Assembly (NCBI RefSeq): GCF_001886265.1
Contig: NZ_JXLE01000007.1
Coordinates: 1-64,000 of the forward strand
Source of the DNA: Enterococcus thailandicus
GTDB taxonomy: Bacteria; Bacillota; Bacilli; Lactobacillales; Enterococcaceae
Length of the DNA stretch: 64,000 bases
Direction: 5' to 3'
Every line of letters begins with the position of its first letter. Position 1 is the stretch's first letter. A program made the position numbers and the translations under genes. Positions 9,946 through 18,971 of the stretch are shown one piece after another. The notes under the pieces were generated by a model. That model was not told the DNA's origin. It was given only the letters and a program-made list of their open reading frames with translations, and did no database searches.

Positions 9946-10864
9946 ATTACTAATCTTGTTATTCGCACTAGGAATTTTCCTAGTAGGTTGCTCAGCAAAG
10001 AGCGAGAAATCAGAACAAACGAAAGATGGAAAACTAACTGTTGTTGCGACAAATTCAATTCTGGCAGACATGGCAAAAGAAGTTGGAAAAGACAAGGTAA
10101 CGATTCATAGTATCGTGCCCGTGGGAACTGATCCACATGAGTATGAAGTTTTACCAGAAGACATCAAAAAAGCTAGTGATGCAAAAGTTATCTTGTATAA
10201 TGGACTGAATTTGGAAACAGGGAATGGTTGGTTCAATAATTTGATGGAAACTGCTAAAAAAGTCGAAGATGAAGATTATTTTGCCGTTAGTCGTGAAGTA
10301 GAGCCACTTTATTTAACAAGTGCTGGTCAAGAAACACAGGCAGACCCGCATGCATGGCTGGATGTGTCTAATGGAATCAAATATGTTGAAGAAATCACTC
10401 GAATTTTGAGCGAAAAAGATCCTGAGAATAAAGAAGTTTATGAAAAAAACAGTCAAGAATACCGTAAAAAACTTGAATCATTGGATCAACAAGCAAAAGA
10501 GTCATTTGCTACGATCAGTGAGGAGAAAAAGTTACTAGTCACCAGTGAAGGTGCATTTAAATATTTTTCAAAAGCGTATCAATTACCAGCCGCTTACATT
10601 TGGGAAATCAATACAGAAAGTCAAGGAACACCCGATCAAATGTCTGCAATTATTGACCAAGTCAAAGCGTCAAAAGTCCCTGGTTTGTTTGTAGAGTCGA
10701 GTGTCGATCCTCGGAGCATGGAACGTGTATCGAAAGAAACCGGTGTTCCTATCGCTGAAAAGTTATTTACAGATTCAGTAGCCAAATCAGGTGAAACAGG
10801 TGATTCTTACTATGGAATGATGAAATGGAATATTGAAGCAATTCATGATGGGTTATCAAAATAA
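9932..10864 (+). CDS. efaA: Metal-binding lipoprotein (EfaA-like)
   Basis: A 310-residue solute-binding protein with a lipoprotein signal ending LVGC (Cys20). Metal ligands typical of the PsaA/EfaA cluster are visible: His in GTDPHEYEV, His in ADPHAWLD, a Glu in the VTSEGAF region and an Asp in LFTDSV. The family binds Mn2+ with high affinity, and homologues are adhesion-associated antigens and virulence factors in enterococci and streptococci. Third gene of the operon, followed by a strong terminator. Confidence 0.92.
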   Translation: MKKSKLLILLFALGIFLVGCSAKSEKSEQTKDGKLTVVATNSILADMAKEVGKDKVTIHSIVPVGTDPHEYEVLPEDIKKASDAKVILYNGLNLETGNGWFNNLMETAKKVEDEDYFAVSREVEPLYLTSAGQETQADPHAWLDVSNGIKYVEEITRILSEKDPENKEVYEKNSQEYRKKLESLDQQAKESFATISEEKKLLVTSEGAFKYFSKAYQLPAAYIWEINTESQGTPDQMSAIIDQVKASKVPGLFVESSVDPRSMERVSKETGVPIAEKLFTDSVAKSGETGDSYYGMMKWNIEAIHDGLSK

Positions 10865-10875
10865 ATTCATTATCC

Positions 10876-10921
10876 AAAAGGTTGAACTAAAACATTCTTT
10901 TGTTTTAGTTCAACCTTTTTC
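10876..10921 (+). terminator. Terminator of efaCBA
   Basis: The stem AAGGTTGAACTAAAACA with its complement TGTTTTAGTTCAACCTT is long and near-perfect, followed by T5. Confidence 0.92.
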
Positions 10922-11123
10922 TGTTTTCGTATATGGATAGCAAAAGGAAGTATCAATGATAGATAGTTATTCGAAAAAAGAAAAAACATCTTCGAAAAGT
11001 TCTTTTTTAATTCAATGAGCTAGTTACTTTGGATCATAATTTTTTTTCGCGTTTTTTTAGTGTAATAATGTTTTTTTCTTTCGATTTCCGTTATAGTTAA
11101 GGGTAAGAAGGAGAGGTGTAGCT

Positions 11124-11873
11124 ATGAATTTCACACGTAAAGATAAGCATCAAATTAAAGAAGACGTCTTTCGTTTGCTTGACCAACAAGAAGCAACTAA
11201 AAAAGACCAAGACCTTCAATTTCTTGAAACCGAGATGGCAAAATTATTCATAGCGAATGCAACAGATGACGCAGTTGAACCAGAACGTTACATTGGAAAG
11301 TGGATTTTTGATGAGTTTCAGCCACTAGATGAAACGGCCGGAATTGGTTACTTTGTTTTCATTTCTGCAGTTGGATTTATACCAGGAGTCTTGGTCAAGC
11401 AAAATCAAGAAGTTCAAACGAAAGCTTGGCCAGCACTTTTTTCTGTCATTGGTACTGAAAATGTTATTCAGAAAATCCAAGCAGCGTATTATAAGAGTTC
11501 ATTTATTGCACACAGTAAGTTAATGAATAGCTATTATAACCAGTTGATGTTAGTAGCACGACCAGGAAAAATACCACAAACATTTACTTATACGCAACAA
11601 AAAAACTTACATGAAGATGTGTTATACTCTCGAGATTTATCAGAACTTCCTCAAACAGAGCAAGTACGTTTACATCAATTGTTGAATACAAAACCAGTCT
11701 CTTGGAACTTCTTCCAAGCATTGGATGACAAAAAAAAGCTAATCTCAACGAATTATTGGGAAGTTTTTGTTACTCGTAATCGTTGGCTAAAGGAAAAGAA
11801 AGTCGCTGATCAACAAATTGAGTTCGTCCAATTAAAAAAAGAAAAATTATATTATGGATTATATAGTCGGTAA
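11124..11873 (+). CDS. Hypothetical protein (249 aa)
   Basis: A 249-residue protein with no signal peptide and one moderately hydrophobic stretch (GYFVFISAVGFIPGVLV, near residues 75-90). The rest is polar and charged. I do not recognise the family. GAAGGAGAGG lies before the ATG. The 200 bp upstream is AT-rich, with no clear promoter pair, and the gene is followed 60 bp later by queG on the same strand without a terminator, so co-transcription is possible. Confidence 0.7.
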   Translation: MNFTRKDKHQIKEDVFRLLDQQEATKKDQDLQFLETEMAKLFIANATDDAVEPERYIGKWIFDEFQPLDETAGIGYFVFISAVGFIPGVLVKQNQEVQTKAWPALFSVIGTENVIQKIQAAYYKSSFIAHSKLMNSYYNQLMLVARPGKIPQTFTYTQQKNLHEDVLYSRDLSELPQTEQVRLHQLLNTKPVSWNFFQALDDKKKLISTNYWEVFVTRNRWLKEKKVADQQIEFVQLKKEKLYYGLYSR

Positions 11874-11933
11874 TCTTGCTACCAATAATCTATTACTTAA
11901 TATAGAAGAAAAATGAAATAAGCGAGGAAATTT

Positions 11934-13097
11934 ATGACTTTAAAGGAAGAAATCATTCGCGAAAGTAAACGCTTGGGTATTGATAAAATCGGGTTCACGA
12001 CTGCGGAGCCTTTTGATGACTTGAGAGAATCACTGGAAGAACAAAAAGCCGCAGGGCATACTTCTGGTTTTGAGCATCCAGTAATTGAAGAACGACTTTA
12101 TCCAGAAAAAACATTTGATCAACCTCAATCTATTATTTCAATTGCATTGGCATATCCCACAAAAATTCATGAGGAAATCCCAAAAGATGAAAAAAGAGGG
12201 CAATTTGCTCGTGCTTCTTGGGGAATCGATTATCATGATATTCTGCGAGATCGTTTAAATCGTTTGATTGAATTTATTACAACACGCGGAAAACAGTGGC
12301 AAGCAGAGGAAGAGTGGCGCTTTGCTCCACAAGTAGACACAGGAGAGTTGATTGATGTAGCAGTCGCACAGCGAGCTGGCTTAGGTTTTATTGGACGCAA
12401 TGGTCTGCTGATTACGGAAGAGTTTGGTTCTTTTGTTTATTTAGGTGAAATTGTTACAAATATTGTTTTTGAACCGGATGAACCAGGTGTGTTTGGTTGT
12501 GGGGATTGTACTCGTTGTATCGACGGCTGTCCGACGAAAGCGCTGCTTGGAGATGGGCGAATGAATGCCCAAAGATGCTTGTCTTATCAGACCCAGACAA
12601 AAGGGTTGATGCCAGAAGAGTATCGAAAAAAGATGCGTAATGTCATTTATGGTTGTGATATCTGTCAGCTAGTTTGCCCATATAATAAAGGAAAAGATTT
12701 TCATTTCCATGAAGAGATGGAGCCAAAAGTTGATGAAGTATACCCTAAACTAAAACCAATGCTTTCTATTTCTAATAAAGAATTTAAGCAACAATTTGGT
12801 CATCTAGCTGGTTCGTGGCGTGGGAAAAAGCCACTTCAACGAAATGCATTGATTGCCTTAGCAAACCTCGGCGATCGAGACTCATTACCGGAGATTGCTG
12901 CTTGTCTCAAAGATGTCCGTCCAGTGATTCGTGGAACGGCCGCTTGGGCAATCGGACGTTTGGGTGCGAAAGCTCCAGAAGAATGGTTAACAGTTCTGCA
13001 AGACTCATTGGCGAAAGAAACAGATGAAGAAGCGAAGCTAGAATTTGAAAAAGCAATCGAAATTTTACAAACGAAGCAGAGAAAAAAACAGAAATAG
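11934..13097 (+). CDS. queG: Epoxyqueuosine reductase QueG
   Basis: QueG performs the last step of queuosine synthesis in tRNA, reducing epoxyqueuosine with a cobalamin and two 4Fe-4S clusters. Two ferredoxin-type motifs are visible: [15 protein letters not shown] near residues 185-200 and [11 protein letters not shown] near residues 240-250. HEAT-like repeats occupy the C-terminal third ([24 protein letters not shown]). The 387-residue length is normal for Firmicutes. No queuosine precursor genes lie nearby. The gene ends just before a perfect terminator. Confidence 0.95.
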   Translation: MTLKEEIIRESKRLGIDKIGFTTAEPFDDLRESLEEQKAAGHTSGFEHPVIEERLYPEKTFDQPQSIISIALAYPTKIHEEIPKDEKRGQFARASWGIDYHDILRDRLNRLIEFITTRGKQWQAEEEWRFAPQVDTGELIDVAVAQRAGLGFIGRNGLLITEEFGSFVYLGEIVTNIVFEPDEPGVFGCGDCTRCIDGCPTKALLGDGRMNAQRCLSYQTQTKGLMPEEYRKKMRNVIYGCDICQLVCPYNKGKDFHFHEEMEPKVDEVYPKLKPMLSISNKEFKQQFGHLAGSWRGKKPLQRNALIALANLGDRDSLPEIAACLKDVRPVIRGTAAWAIGRLGAKAPEEWLTVLQDSLAKETDEEAKLEFEKAIEILQTKQRKKQK

Positions 13098-13144
13098 CTC
13101 AAAAGTGCAAGGATTTGCCTAATTTTTGCTAATTCATTCATTTT

Positions 13145-13181
13145 TAGTCAGTAATTGTTGTAACAATTACTGACTTTTTTG
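13145..13181 (+). terminator. Terminator after queG
   Basis: A perfect 13-bp stem, AGTCAGTAATTGT with ACAATTACTGACT, is followed by six T. Confidence 0.92.
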
Positions 13182-13392
13182 CTGTTTTTGTTGTTTTTTG
13201 ACTGAAATTCGTTATTTAAGCAAAAAAAAATGCATTTTTCTTCTAAAATTTTCGTTGTAATGTTACAAAATGTCGAGTTTTTGTGAAAAAACACACGGGT
13301 TGATGAAAATGTTTTCTTCTTTGATACCAACGGTTTCTACGACTTTAGTCTGAGAGGGCAGACTAGTGAAATGTTACAAATATTAAAAAAAA

Positions 13393-13416
13393 TGTCATTT
13401 TGTCATCAAATGTCAT
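13393..13416. repeat. Three TGTCAT hexamers upstream of the LysM gene
   Basis: The 320-bp AT-rich gap before 13500 holds no gene. It contains TGTCAT at 13393, 13401 and 13411, a small hairpin AGTCTG/CAGACT near 13350-13367, and two TGTTACAAA copies. Direct hexamers of this kind resemble response-regulator sites, but the 8 and 10 bp spacing does not fit the 11-bp WalR box, so no regulator is assigned. Confidence 0.35.
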
Positions 13417-13499
13417 CATTCTTTTACCTATGAAATATTTTCAAATGTTAAAGTTAATGACGTTGAAAGAAACTAAGAGGACATGAGGGAGTTTAATAT

Positions 13500-14105
13500 A
13501 TGAATTCAATGAAGAAGATCGTTTTAGGAACAACTTTTGCTGCAGGTGCTGCAATGTTTGTGGGAGCTACAGAAGCTCATGCTGACGAAACTTATACAGT
13601 CAAATCAGGTGACACTTTATCTACAATTTCACAACAATTTGCAGGTGACAATTCTTTAATTAACACAATTGCAGAAAAAAATTCTATTTCTGATATTAAC
13701 CGTATCTACGTTGGTGAAGAATTAACTATCCCAACATCAGGCGAAGTTTCAACTAAAGCAGAAGTAAAAACTGAAACTAAACAAGAAACAGCAGCAACTG
13801 AACAAGCAACTCAACAATATACATACGTTGCACCAGTTGAAACTGTTGAACCAGTAGTTGCAACACCAGCAGCTCCTGCAGCTTCAACAAGTGATGCAAA
13901 AGAATGGATCGCTCAAAGAGAATCAAGCGGTTCTTATACAGCTACTAACGGACGTTACATCGGACGTTACCAATTAGATTCATCATACTTAAATGGTGAC
14001 TACTCAGCTGCTAACCAAGAACGTGTTGCTGATGAATATGTATCATCACGCTACGGTTCATGGGATGCTGCTAAAGCATTCTGGTTATCAAACGGCTGGT
14101 ACTAA
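13500..14105 (+). CDS. Secreted LysM protein with Apf-like C-terminal domain
   Basis: A 201-residue protein with a signal peptide ending near AHADE (residue 30), one LysM domain (TYTVKSGDTLSTISQQF, residues ~31-78), an Ala/Thr/Val-rich linker and a C-terminal ~70-residue domain beginning KEWIAQRESSGSY and ending FWLSNGWY. That domain matches aggregation-promoting factors of lactobacilli, a transglycosylase/lysozyme-like fold; the Glu in QRESSG is the likely catalytic acid. It probably acts on peptidoglycan at the cell surface. Codon use is strongly biased, as in highly expressed genes. GGGAG precedes the ATG. Confidence 0.85.
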   Translation: MNSMKKIVLGTTFAAGAAMFVGATEAHADETYTVKSGDTLSTISQQFAGDNSLINTIAEKNSISDINRIYVGEELTIPTSGEVSTKAEVKTETKQETAATEQATQQYTYVAPVETVEPVVATPAAPAASTSDAKEWIAQRESSGSYTATNGRYIGRYQLDSSYLNGDYSAANQERVADEYVSSRYGSWDAAKAFWLSNGWY

Positions 14106-14139
14106 GTCGAGTAATCAACTGAAACCAAAATAGTTGAAG

Positions 14140-14179
14140 CCAAGGAAATTACTTTCTAGTGATTTTCTTGGTTTTTTTT
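14140..14179 (+). terminator. Terminator of the Apf-like gene
   Basis: The arms CCAAGGAAATTACT and AGTGATTTTCTTGG pair with few mismatches and are followed by eight T. Confidence 0.85.
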
Positions 14180-14325
14180 GTTTTTCAAAAAAATAATTGC
14201 TATTCTTACATATCTAATTGTGTAGAGGAGCGGATGAGGGATGCCGTAAGACAAAAAAATAGTGCTGAGATATAATAGTTATAAAGCGTTTTCTATTTTT
14301 GGTTTAAAAAAGGGATGGTGAGCGG

Positions 14326-15975
14326 ATGAGTACGATAACGGGATATCCACAAGCAGCAATCAACTCAAAGAGCAGCTTATTTTCGAGTATTCGAGTAATT
14401 ATTGAAACAGCATTTTATGGAAATAATGTACAAGTGATCGAGCATTTAGCACAAGCATATCAGTTAGCAGCTAATAGTCCTGGGACGATCGTGACAGATT
14501 TAGCTGTCTCTCACACAGAAGAGTTAAAACTTCCAAAAGATAGCAAAGTTTTAGTTTTTAATGATGGTGAAGTTGTTGGTCGAACTGCGGCAGCACGTAG
14601 GGTAATCGGTGAACCAGAGATTAACCAAGTGAAGTATGAAAAAATTTTACGGGAAGCAATTTATCAAAGTAGAACACGTCAGTTTTATCATGGTGAAGTC
14701 ATTGTTGGGTTGGACCAGGAATTTTCAGTTAAAGCACATGTGCTGATTCCTGAAGGTTTTGAGAATAATCTATACTCGTATTTATTGAACTTTCAAGCGT
14801 TAACAGCAGAAATTGAAAACGAGTATCAGCATTCGCAAACATATCATGAGGGCGACTTGTACATCTTTGCTGATCCAGAATGGCAAAACCCAGCGTTTCC
14901 TGATGGCTTGGTATTGATTGATGCTGTGCATAATGTAGCAGCTGTTTTGGGACTACGTTACTTTGGTGAGCTAAAAAAAGCAACGCTGACTCTTGCTTGG
15001 GCGCTAGCAAATCGAAATGGTTTCATTGCGTGTCATGGAGGACTGAAGCAATATCAATTTCCATCACATCATTACACGATGGCCGTTTTTGGCTTATCTG
15101 GTTCTGGAAAGTCAACGATTACGTTAGCAAAACGCGCAGATGATGTAGTAACTGTGCTGCATGATGATGCGTTTGTCATCTCAAAAACAAAAGGATCAAC
15201 CACGGCACTTGAGCCAGCCTACTTTGATAAAACACAAGACTATGCTTCAGATGATCCAACAATTGCATCATTTTTAACCTGTCAAAATGTGGGGGTTACG
15301 CTGAATGACTCTGGGAAAAAAGTATTGGTGACTGAAGATATTCGTAATGGCAATGGTCGGGCAATCAAATCACGATTTGTTACGCCAAATCGTGTAGATC
15401 ATTTAGATGATAAAATCGACGCAGTTTTTTGGATTATGAAAGATGATGTTTTTCCGCCGGTTGTTAAAATGAATGATCCTATCTTAGCCGCAATTTTCGG
15501 TGCAACATTAGCAACAAAACGGTCAAGTGCAGAAAACATTCGAAATCAAGAAGAAGTGGATCAGCTAGTCTTCGTTCCATACGCTAATCCATTTAGAGTA
15601 TATCCATTAGCTGAAGACTATCAAGCTTTTAAAGAGCTGTTTGAGCAACAAAACACCGATTGCTATATTTTAAATACAGGATTTTTTGACCAAAAAAAAA
15701 TTACACCTGAAATCACGTTGAAAAGTGTAGAGGGTATTGCTAAAAAACAAGTGCAATTTCTGCCACTAGGAAAGTTAACAGAATTGTCTTATTTACCGAT
15801 AGCTGGATTTTCTGAGCGATTTAATGAGGTAACTTATCAAGAACGTTTGTATCAGCGGTTGAGTTCAAGAAATCAATTTTTGCAAGAACAAGCAGAGCTT
15901 TTAGAGGGATACCATGAACTTCCTGCTGAAGCAACGGAATATTTGGAACGATTATTGAAAAAGTTGAAGAAATAA
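14326..15975 (+). CDS. ATP-dependent phosphoenolpyruvate carboxykinase-like protein
   Basis: A 549-residue protein. The P-loop FGLSGSGKSTIT near residue 265 and the downstream block with HDDAFVI and the conserved Arg of GRAIKSRF match the ATP-PEPCK fold, which converts oxaloacetate to PEP. The P-loop reads GSGKS where the well-studied enzymes have GTGKT, and the kinase-2 region is not the usual DDE sequence, so the enzyme is divergent and the exact substrate should be treated as open. A GGATGGTGAG sequence precedes the ATG. It stands alone and ends before a bidirectional terminator. Confidence 0.75.
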   Translation: MSTITGYPQAAINSKSSLFSSIRVIIETAFYGNNVQVIEHLAQAYQLAANSPGTIVTDLAVSHTEELKLPKDSKVLVFNDGEVVGRTAAARRVIGEPEINQVKYEKILREAIYQSRTRQFYHGEVIVGLDQEFSVKAHVLIPEGFENNLYSYLLNFQALTAEIENEYQHSQTYHEGDLYIFADPEWQNPAFPDGLVLIDAVHNVAAVLGLRYFGELKKATLTLAWALANRNGFIACHGGLKQYQFPSHHYTMAVFGLSGSGKSTITLAKRADDVVTVLHDDAFVISKTKGSTTALEPAYFDKTQDYASDDPTIASFLTCQNVGVTLNDSGKKVLVTEDIRNGNGRAIKSRFVTPNRVDHLDDKIDAVFWIMKDDVFPPVVKMNDPILAAIFGATLATKRSSAENIRNQEEVDQLVFVPYANPFRVYPLAEDYQAFKELFEQQNTDCYILNTGFFDQKKITPEITLKSVEGIAKKQVQFLPLGKLTELSYLPIAGFSERFNEVTYQERLYQRLSSRNQFLQEQAELLEGYHELPAEATEYLERLLKKLKK

Positions 15976-16114
15976 AGAGAGCTTGTGGAAATCAAACAGT
16001 CATCTTTTGAGAGCAGACAACATATTGGTTTGCAGTATAGGAGAAAGAGATGATTTTAACAAATTTTTTGGGGTAAATTAATGATTGATTGACCTATCAA
16101 GTGAACAAGAAGAA

Positions 16115-16149
16115 CAAAAAAGAGCGAGACAGATGTCCGCTCTTTTTTT
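16115..16149. terminator. Bidirectional terminator between convergent genes
   Basis: The 8-bp stem AAAGAGCG with CGCTCTTT has A and T runs outside it. It separates the plus-strand PEPCK-like gene from the minus-strand oxidoreductase. Confidence 0.82.
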
Positions 16150-16158
16150 AACTCACAC

Positions 16159-17271
16159 TCAACTAACTGACTTCGAGATATAAGTTTTTATTTCTTTTTG
16201 ATAATTTTTGTCCTGCCAATTTCCCGTGTTTAGGTAGTCCGCTAACAAATACCCGATATAAGGACCTGTTGTTAAACCAGAGGAACCTAGCCCGGTTGCA
16301 ACTAATAAGGTGGGATCATCTGGAACCGAACCGAAAAATGGTGAAAAATCAGACGTATATGCACGAGTACCCACACGAAAATGATAGTGCCAATCGTTTA
16401 GTTGCTCCGGTTTTGCTAAAAATTGTTTCGTGTGAGTAGTAAGCATTTCATAAGCTGTTTTAGTAGGAGCTAAGTCCCAACCACCGTCGTTTTCATGCGT
16501 GGCACCAATCAAAATTTTACCAGACATGAACGGAATAAAATCAGCTTCACCATCAAGCATTGCTACAGGCCATTCGCTACTGTGTTGATATGGAGAGTCA
16601 AAAACTAATAATTGTCCTTTTTGAGGTCGAATATCAACTGTATAGCCAATTGTTTCCAGCAAAGGTTTTAATGCGGGACCCGGAGTAAGAATGATTCGAT
16701 CAACTAGTTTTTCACCAAAATCGCCTTGAATCAACCATGCATCACCTTTTGGTTGAAACGAAACGCGATCATTGATAATTGCCACTTGCTGATGGGTTAA
16801 TCGTTTTGCTAGTTGCGTTAAATAAGCTTTGCCGTCAAGTTTTCCTCCACCACTGATATGAAGTGAAGGTGCTGGTTTAAGCAGTTCAAGTTTAGTGGCC
16901 GTTTGAGTTGGTGTTAGTAGTTCGATATCACCGATTTCTGGTGCTTCCTTTTTGCGTTCCTCCGCTAATTCTGCAAGTGAAATTAAGTCTTCTTGAGGAC
17001 GTAATAAAAGAGTTCCTGAACGATCATAAATGGTTGAATCCAGTTGGAAATCTTGAATCAATTTATCGAAGAAAGCAGCACCATCTTTTGCTAGTTGATA
17101 CCACTGTTTGTTCCGTCTTTTGGAAAGCCAAGGAGAAATTATTCCTGCACTGGCTTTTGTTGCTTGACCAGTAGCGTCATCGAATAAAGTGACCTCGAAT
17201 TTTGTTGTATCTAAGTAATTTGCGAGGGTCATACCGATGATTCCACCGCCAATAATGGCAATTTTTTCCAT
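16159..17271 (-). CDS. FAD-dependent amino acid oxidase/dehydrogenase family protein (DadA-like)
   Basis: A 370-residue flavoprotein. The N-terminal dinucleotide-binding motif is IAIIGGGIIGMTLA, and the C-terminal FAD block VATGLGSSGLTTGPYIGYLLA is typical of the DAO family (DadA, ThiO, sarcosine oxidase). The substrate is not evident. The start at 17271 is preceded by AAAGGAGG; an in-frame upstream extension overlaps the MFS terminator and is unlikely. Gene order suggests a single-gene unit. Confidence 0.85.
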   Translation of the reverse strand: MEKIAIIGGGIIGMTLANYLDTTKFEVTLFDDATGQATKASAGIISPWLSKRRNKQWYQLAKDGAAFFDKLIQDFQLDSTIYDRSGTLLLRPQEDLISLAELAEERKKEAPEIGDIELLTPTQTATKLELLKPAPSLHISGGGKLDGKAYLTQLAKRLTHQQVAIINDRVSFQPKGDAWLIQGDFGEKLVDRIILTPGPALKPLLETIGYTVDIRPQKGQLLVFDSPYQHSSEWPVAMLDGEADFIPFMSGKILIGATHENDGGWDLAPTKTAYEMLTTHTKQFLAKPEQLNDWHYHFRVGTRAYTSDFSPFFGSVPDDPTLLVATGLGSSGLTTGPYIGYLLADYLNTGNWQDKNYQKEIKTYISKSVS

Positions 17272-17305
17272 AAAAGAGCCTCCTTTTTCGTTCTCATTCT
17301 TACAC

Positions 17306-17341
17306 AAAAAGAAGATGGATGCAAACACCCATCTTCTTTCG
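17306..17341 (-). terminator. Terminator of the MFS exporter gene
   Basis: On the minus strand AAAGAAGATGG pairs with CCATCTTCTTT, followed by TTTTTG. It lies 8 bp beyond the MFS stop codon. Confidence 0.82.
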
Positions 17342-17348
17342 TTTAATT

Positions 17349-18716
17349 TTATTTTTTATTTAAATAGTAAGGCATGAATTGAGCAAAGCTGATAATCAGC
17401 AAGACAAGTAAAACACCGAGTGCTGCTTTTGAACCTAAAGTAGTAGCCGCTTCATAATTCAAAGTGGAATGGTCTTGTACAAGGTTGATAATGATTGCTA
17501 CCAGTGATGTAGCAATCGCACCAGAGAATTGTTGAAGAGTGTTGAATAGCGCATTTCCATCTCCTTGTAACTCTTCGCTTAAGGCGTTCATCCCAGTAGT
17601 CATCATATTGCTGTAGGAAAGTCCGATACCAATCATGTAGAAAACATGACAAGCCACTAACCAAATCAAAGAAGCATGACCAATCAATAGAACGAGCGCC
17701 AACCAACCAATGAAGGATAAGATCAAACCAACTAAGATTGGTTTTTTAGGTCCATGTTGGTCGAGTAATTTTCCAGAGAATGGAGATAAAATCGCACCGA
17801 TTGCGGCTCCCGGAAGCATGGACAAACCAGCGATAAAGGCAGTATCTCCCTGAACGATTTGAATGAAATTTGGTAGGACAAATGAAACACCAAGTAATAG
17901 AAATTGATAAATTAAGAAACTAAATAGAAATAATCGGAAGGTTTTGTTAGATAAAATCGATAAACGAATCAATGGTTGCTCGATTGTTTTCGAACGTTGA
18001 TAGAATAAAAAGAAACCAATGATTGCGATAATCAAAGCAAGCCAACTAATTAGCTGACCAATCGTGCTCAGGAAGGTTAAAGCACCGCTGAAAAGTAAAC
18101 ATAACCCTAGTACGCTAAGAAAATCTAAGTGGCCACCTTTTTCTACACTTGTTTCTGGGATGGAGAATAGACCAATCACTAATGAAATCAGTAAAACTGG
18201 TACAAGGAATAGGAAAATGTGATTCCAAGTAAAAGCGGAGGTCAAAATTCCACCATAAGTTGGTCCAATAGCCGGAGCAATTGCAGTAGTCAATGTTCCG
18301 ACACCAATCATCGTACCACGGCGATTCATGGGTGCATACGTCAAAATGATATGAAACATCAATGGAAGCGCGATACCAGTCGCAATCCCTTGTAATAGGC
18401 GCCCCATTAGGAGAATCATGAAAGTTGGTGAGAAAAAATCAACTAAGATACCAGCAAGAAACAGAAAATTTGAAAATAAAAATAATTTTCGAATACTAAA
18501 ATTGCGGTTTAAATAGGTTGATAACGGCACGATGATTGAAATCATCAATAAGTAAATCGTTGTTACCCATTGGACTTGAGCCGTTGTCAAATCAAATTGA
18601 TTAATCAGCGTTGGAAAAGTTACGTTCATCGCAGTTTCAATCAGAACACCTGCGAAGGACATAATACCAGTTGCAATTACTGCGGGAACAAGTAGTAGTT
18701 CTTTTTGTTTTGTCAT
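17349..18716 (-). CDS. MFS multidrug exporter (DHA2 family)
   Basis: A 455-residue transporter with about 14 hydrophobic segments. Motif C-like block IGPTYGGILTSAFTWNHIFLFLVP and the loop GRLLQGIATGIALPL place it in the 14-helix drug:H+ antiporter family (LmrB, EmrB, QacA type). The ATG at 18716 follows AGAGGTG; a GTG three codons earlier overlaps that site. Upstream is a promoter followed by an 11-codon ORF running into an intrinsic terminator, so expression is probably attenuated. A GyrI-like drug-binding protein is divergently encoded. Confidence 0.85.
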   Translation of the reverse strand: MTKQKELLLVPAVIATGIMSFAGVLIETAMNVTFPTLINQFDLTTAQVQWVTTIYLLMISIIVPLSTYLNRNFSIRKLFLFSNFLFLAGILVDFFSPTFMILLMGRLLQGIATGIALPLMFHIILTYAPMNRRGTMIGVGTLTTAIAPAIGPTYGGILTSAFTWNHIFLFLVPVLLISLVIGLFSIPETSVEKGGHLDFLSVLGLCLLFSGALTFLSTIGQLISWLALIIAIIGFFLFYQRSKTIEQPLIRLSILSNKTFRLFLFSFLIYQFLLLGVSFVLPNFIQIVQGDTAFIAGLSMLPGAAIGAILSPFSGKLLDQHGPKKPILVGLILSFIGWLALVLLIGHASLIWLVACHVFYMIGIGLSYSNMMTTGMNALSEELQGDGNALFNTLQQFSGAIATSLVAIIINLVQDHSTLNYEAATTLGSKAALGVLLVLLIISFAQFMPYYLNKK

Positions 18717-18741
18717 ACATTTCACCTCTTAAAAATTTCGC

Positions 18742-18790
18742 AAAAAAAGAGAGAAGATTTCTATTAAAAAATAGAAACCGCCTCTCTCTC
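18742..18790 (-). terminator. Intrinsic terminator in the MFS leader (attenuator)
   Basis: On the minus strand AGAGAG and TTTCTATT pair with AATAGAAA and CTCTCT, followed by seven T. It lies between the promoter and the MFS start codon, so it must be bypassed for exporter expression. Confidence 0.8.
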
Positions 18791-18799
18791 GACACGCAT
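18764..18799 (-). CDS. Putative 11-residue leader peptide of the MFS gene
   Basis: ATG to TAA on the minus strand encodes MRVEREAVSIF. The ORF starts in the loop of a small hairpin (ACACG with CGTGT) and ends inside the terminator stem, so ribosome movement or stalling would change terminator folding. No clear ribosome binding site is seen, so translation is uncertain. The arrangement resembles antibiotic-sensing attenuators of resistance genes. Confidence 0.45.
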   Translation of the reverse strand: MRVEREAVSIF

Positions 18800-18833
18800 T
18801 TACGTGTTATCTGTACGATTGTTTGCTGGGATT

Positions 18834-18863
18834 ATTTTAGCATAGACTCAAATTTTATGTCAA
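18834..18863 (-). promoter_or_regulatory. Promoter of the MFS leader
   Basis: On the minus strand TTGACA (18858-18863) and TAAAAT (18834-18839) are separated by 18 bp. Transcription would start about 28 nt before the small ORF. Confidence 0.68.
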
Positions 18864-18971
18864 TAAGATTAGTCAAGGATCCTCAAAAAGGTTATGATTG
18901 AATGGAGTGTGAAAATGGAAACAAATCAAAAAAATCGTAAATACATAAAGCAAGGGTAGGAGAAAAACAAA

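Noticed and set aside
16050-16076. Eight-codon ORF with AGGAG after the PEPCK-like gene
   Set aside because: It is too short to judge, lies between a stop codon and a terminator, and shows no regulatory target downstream.
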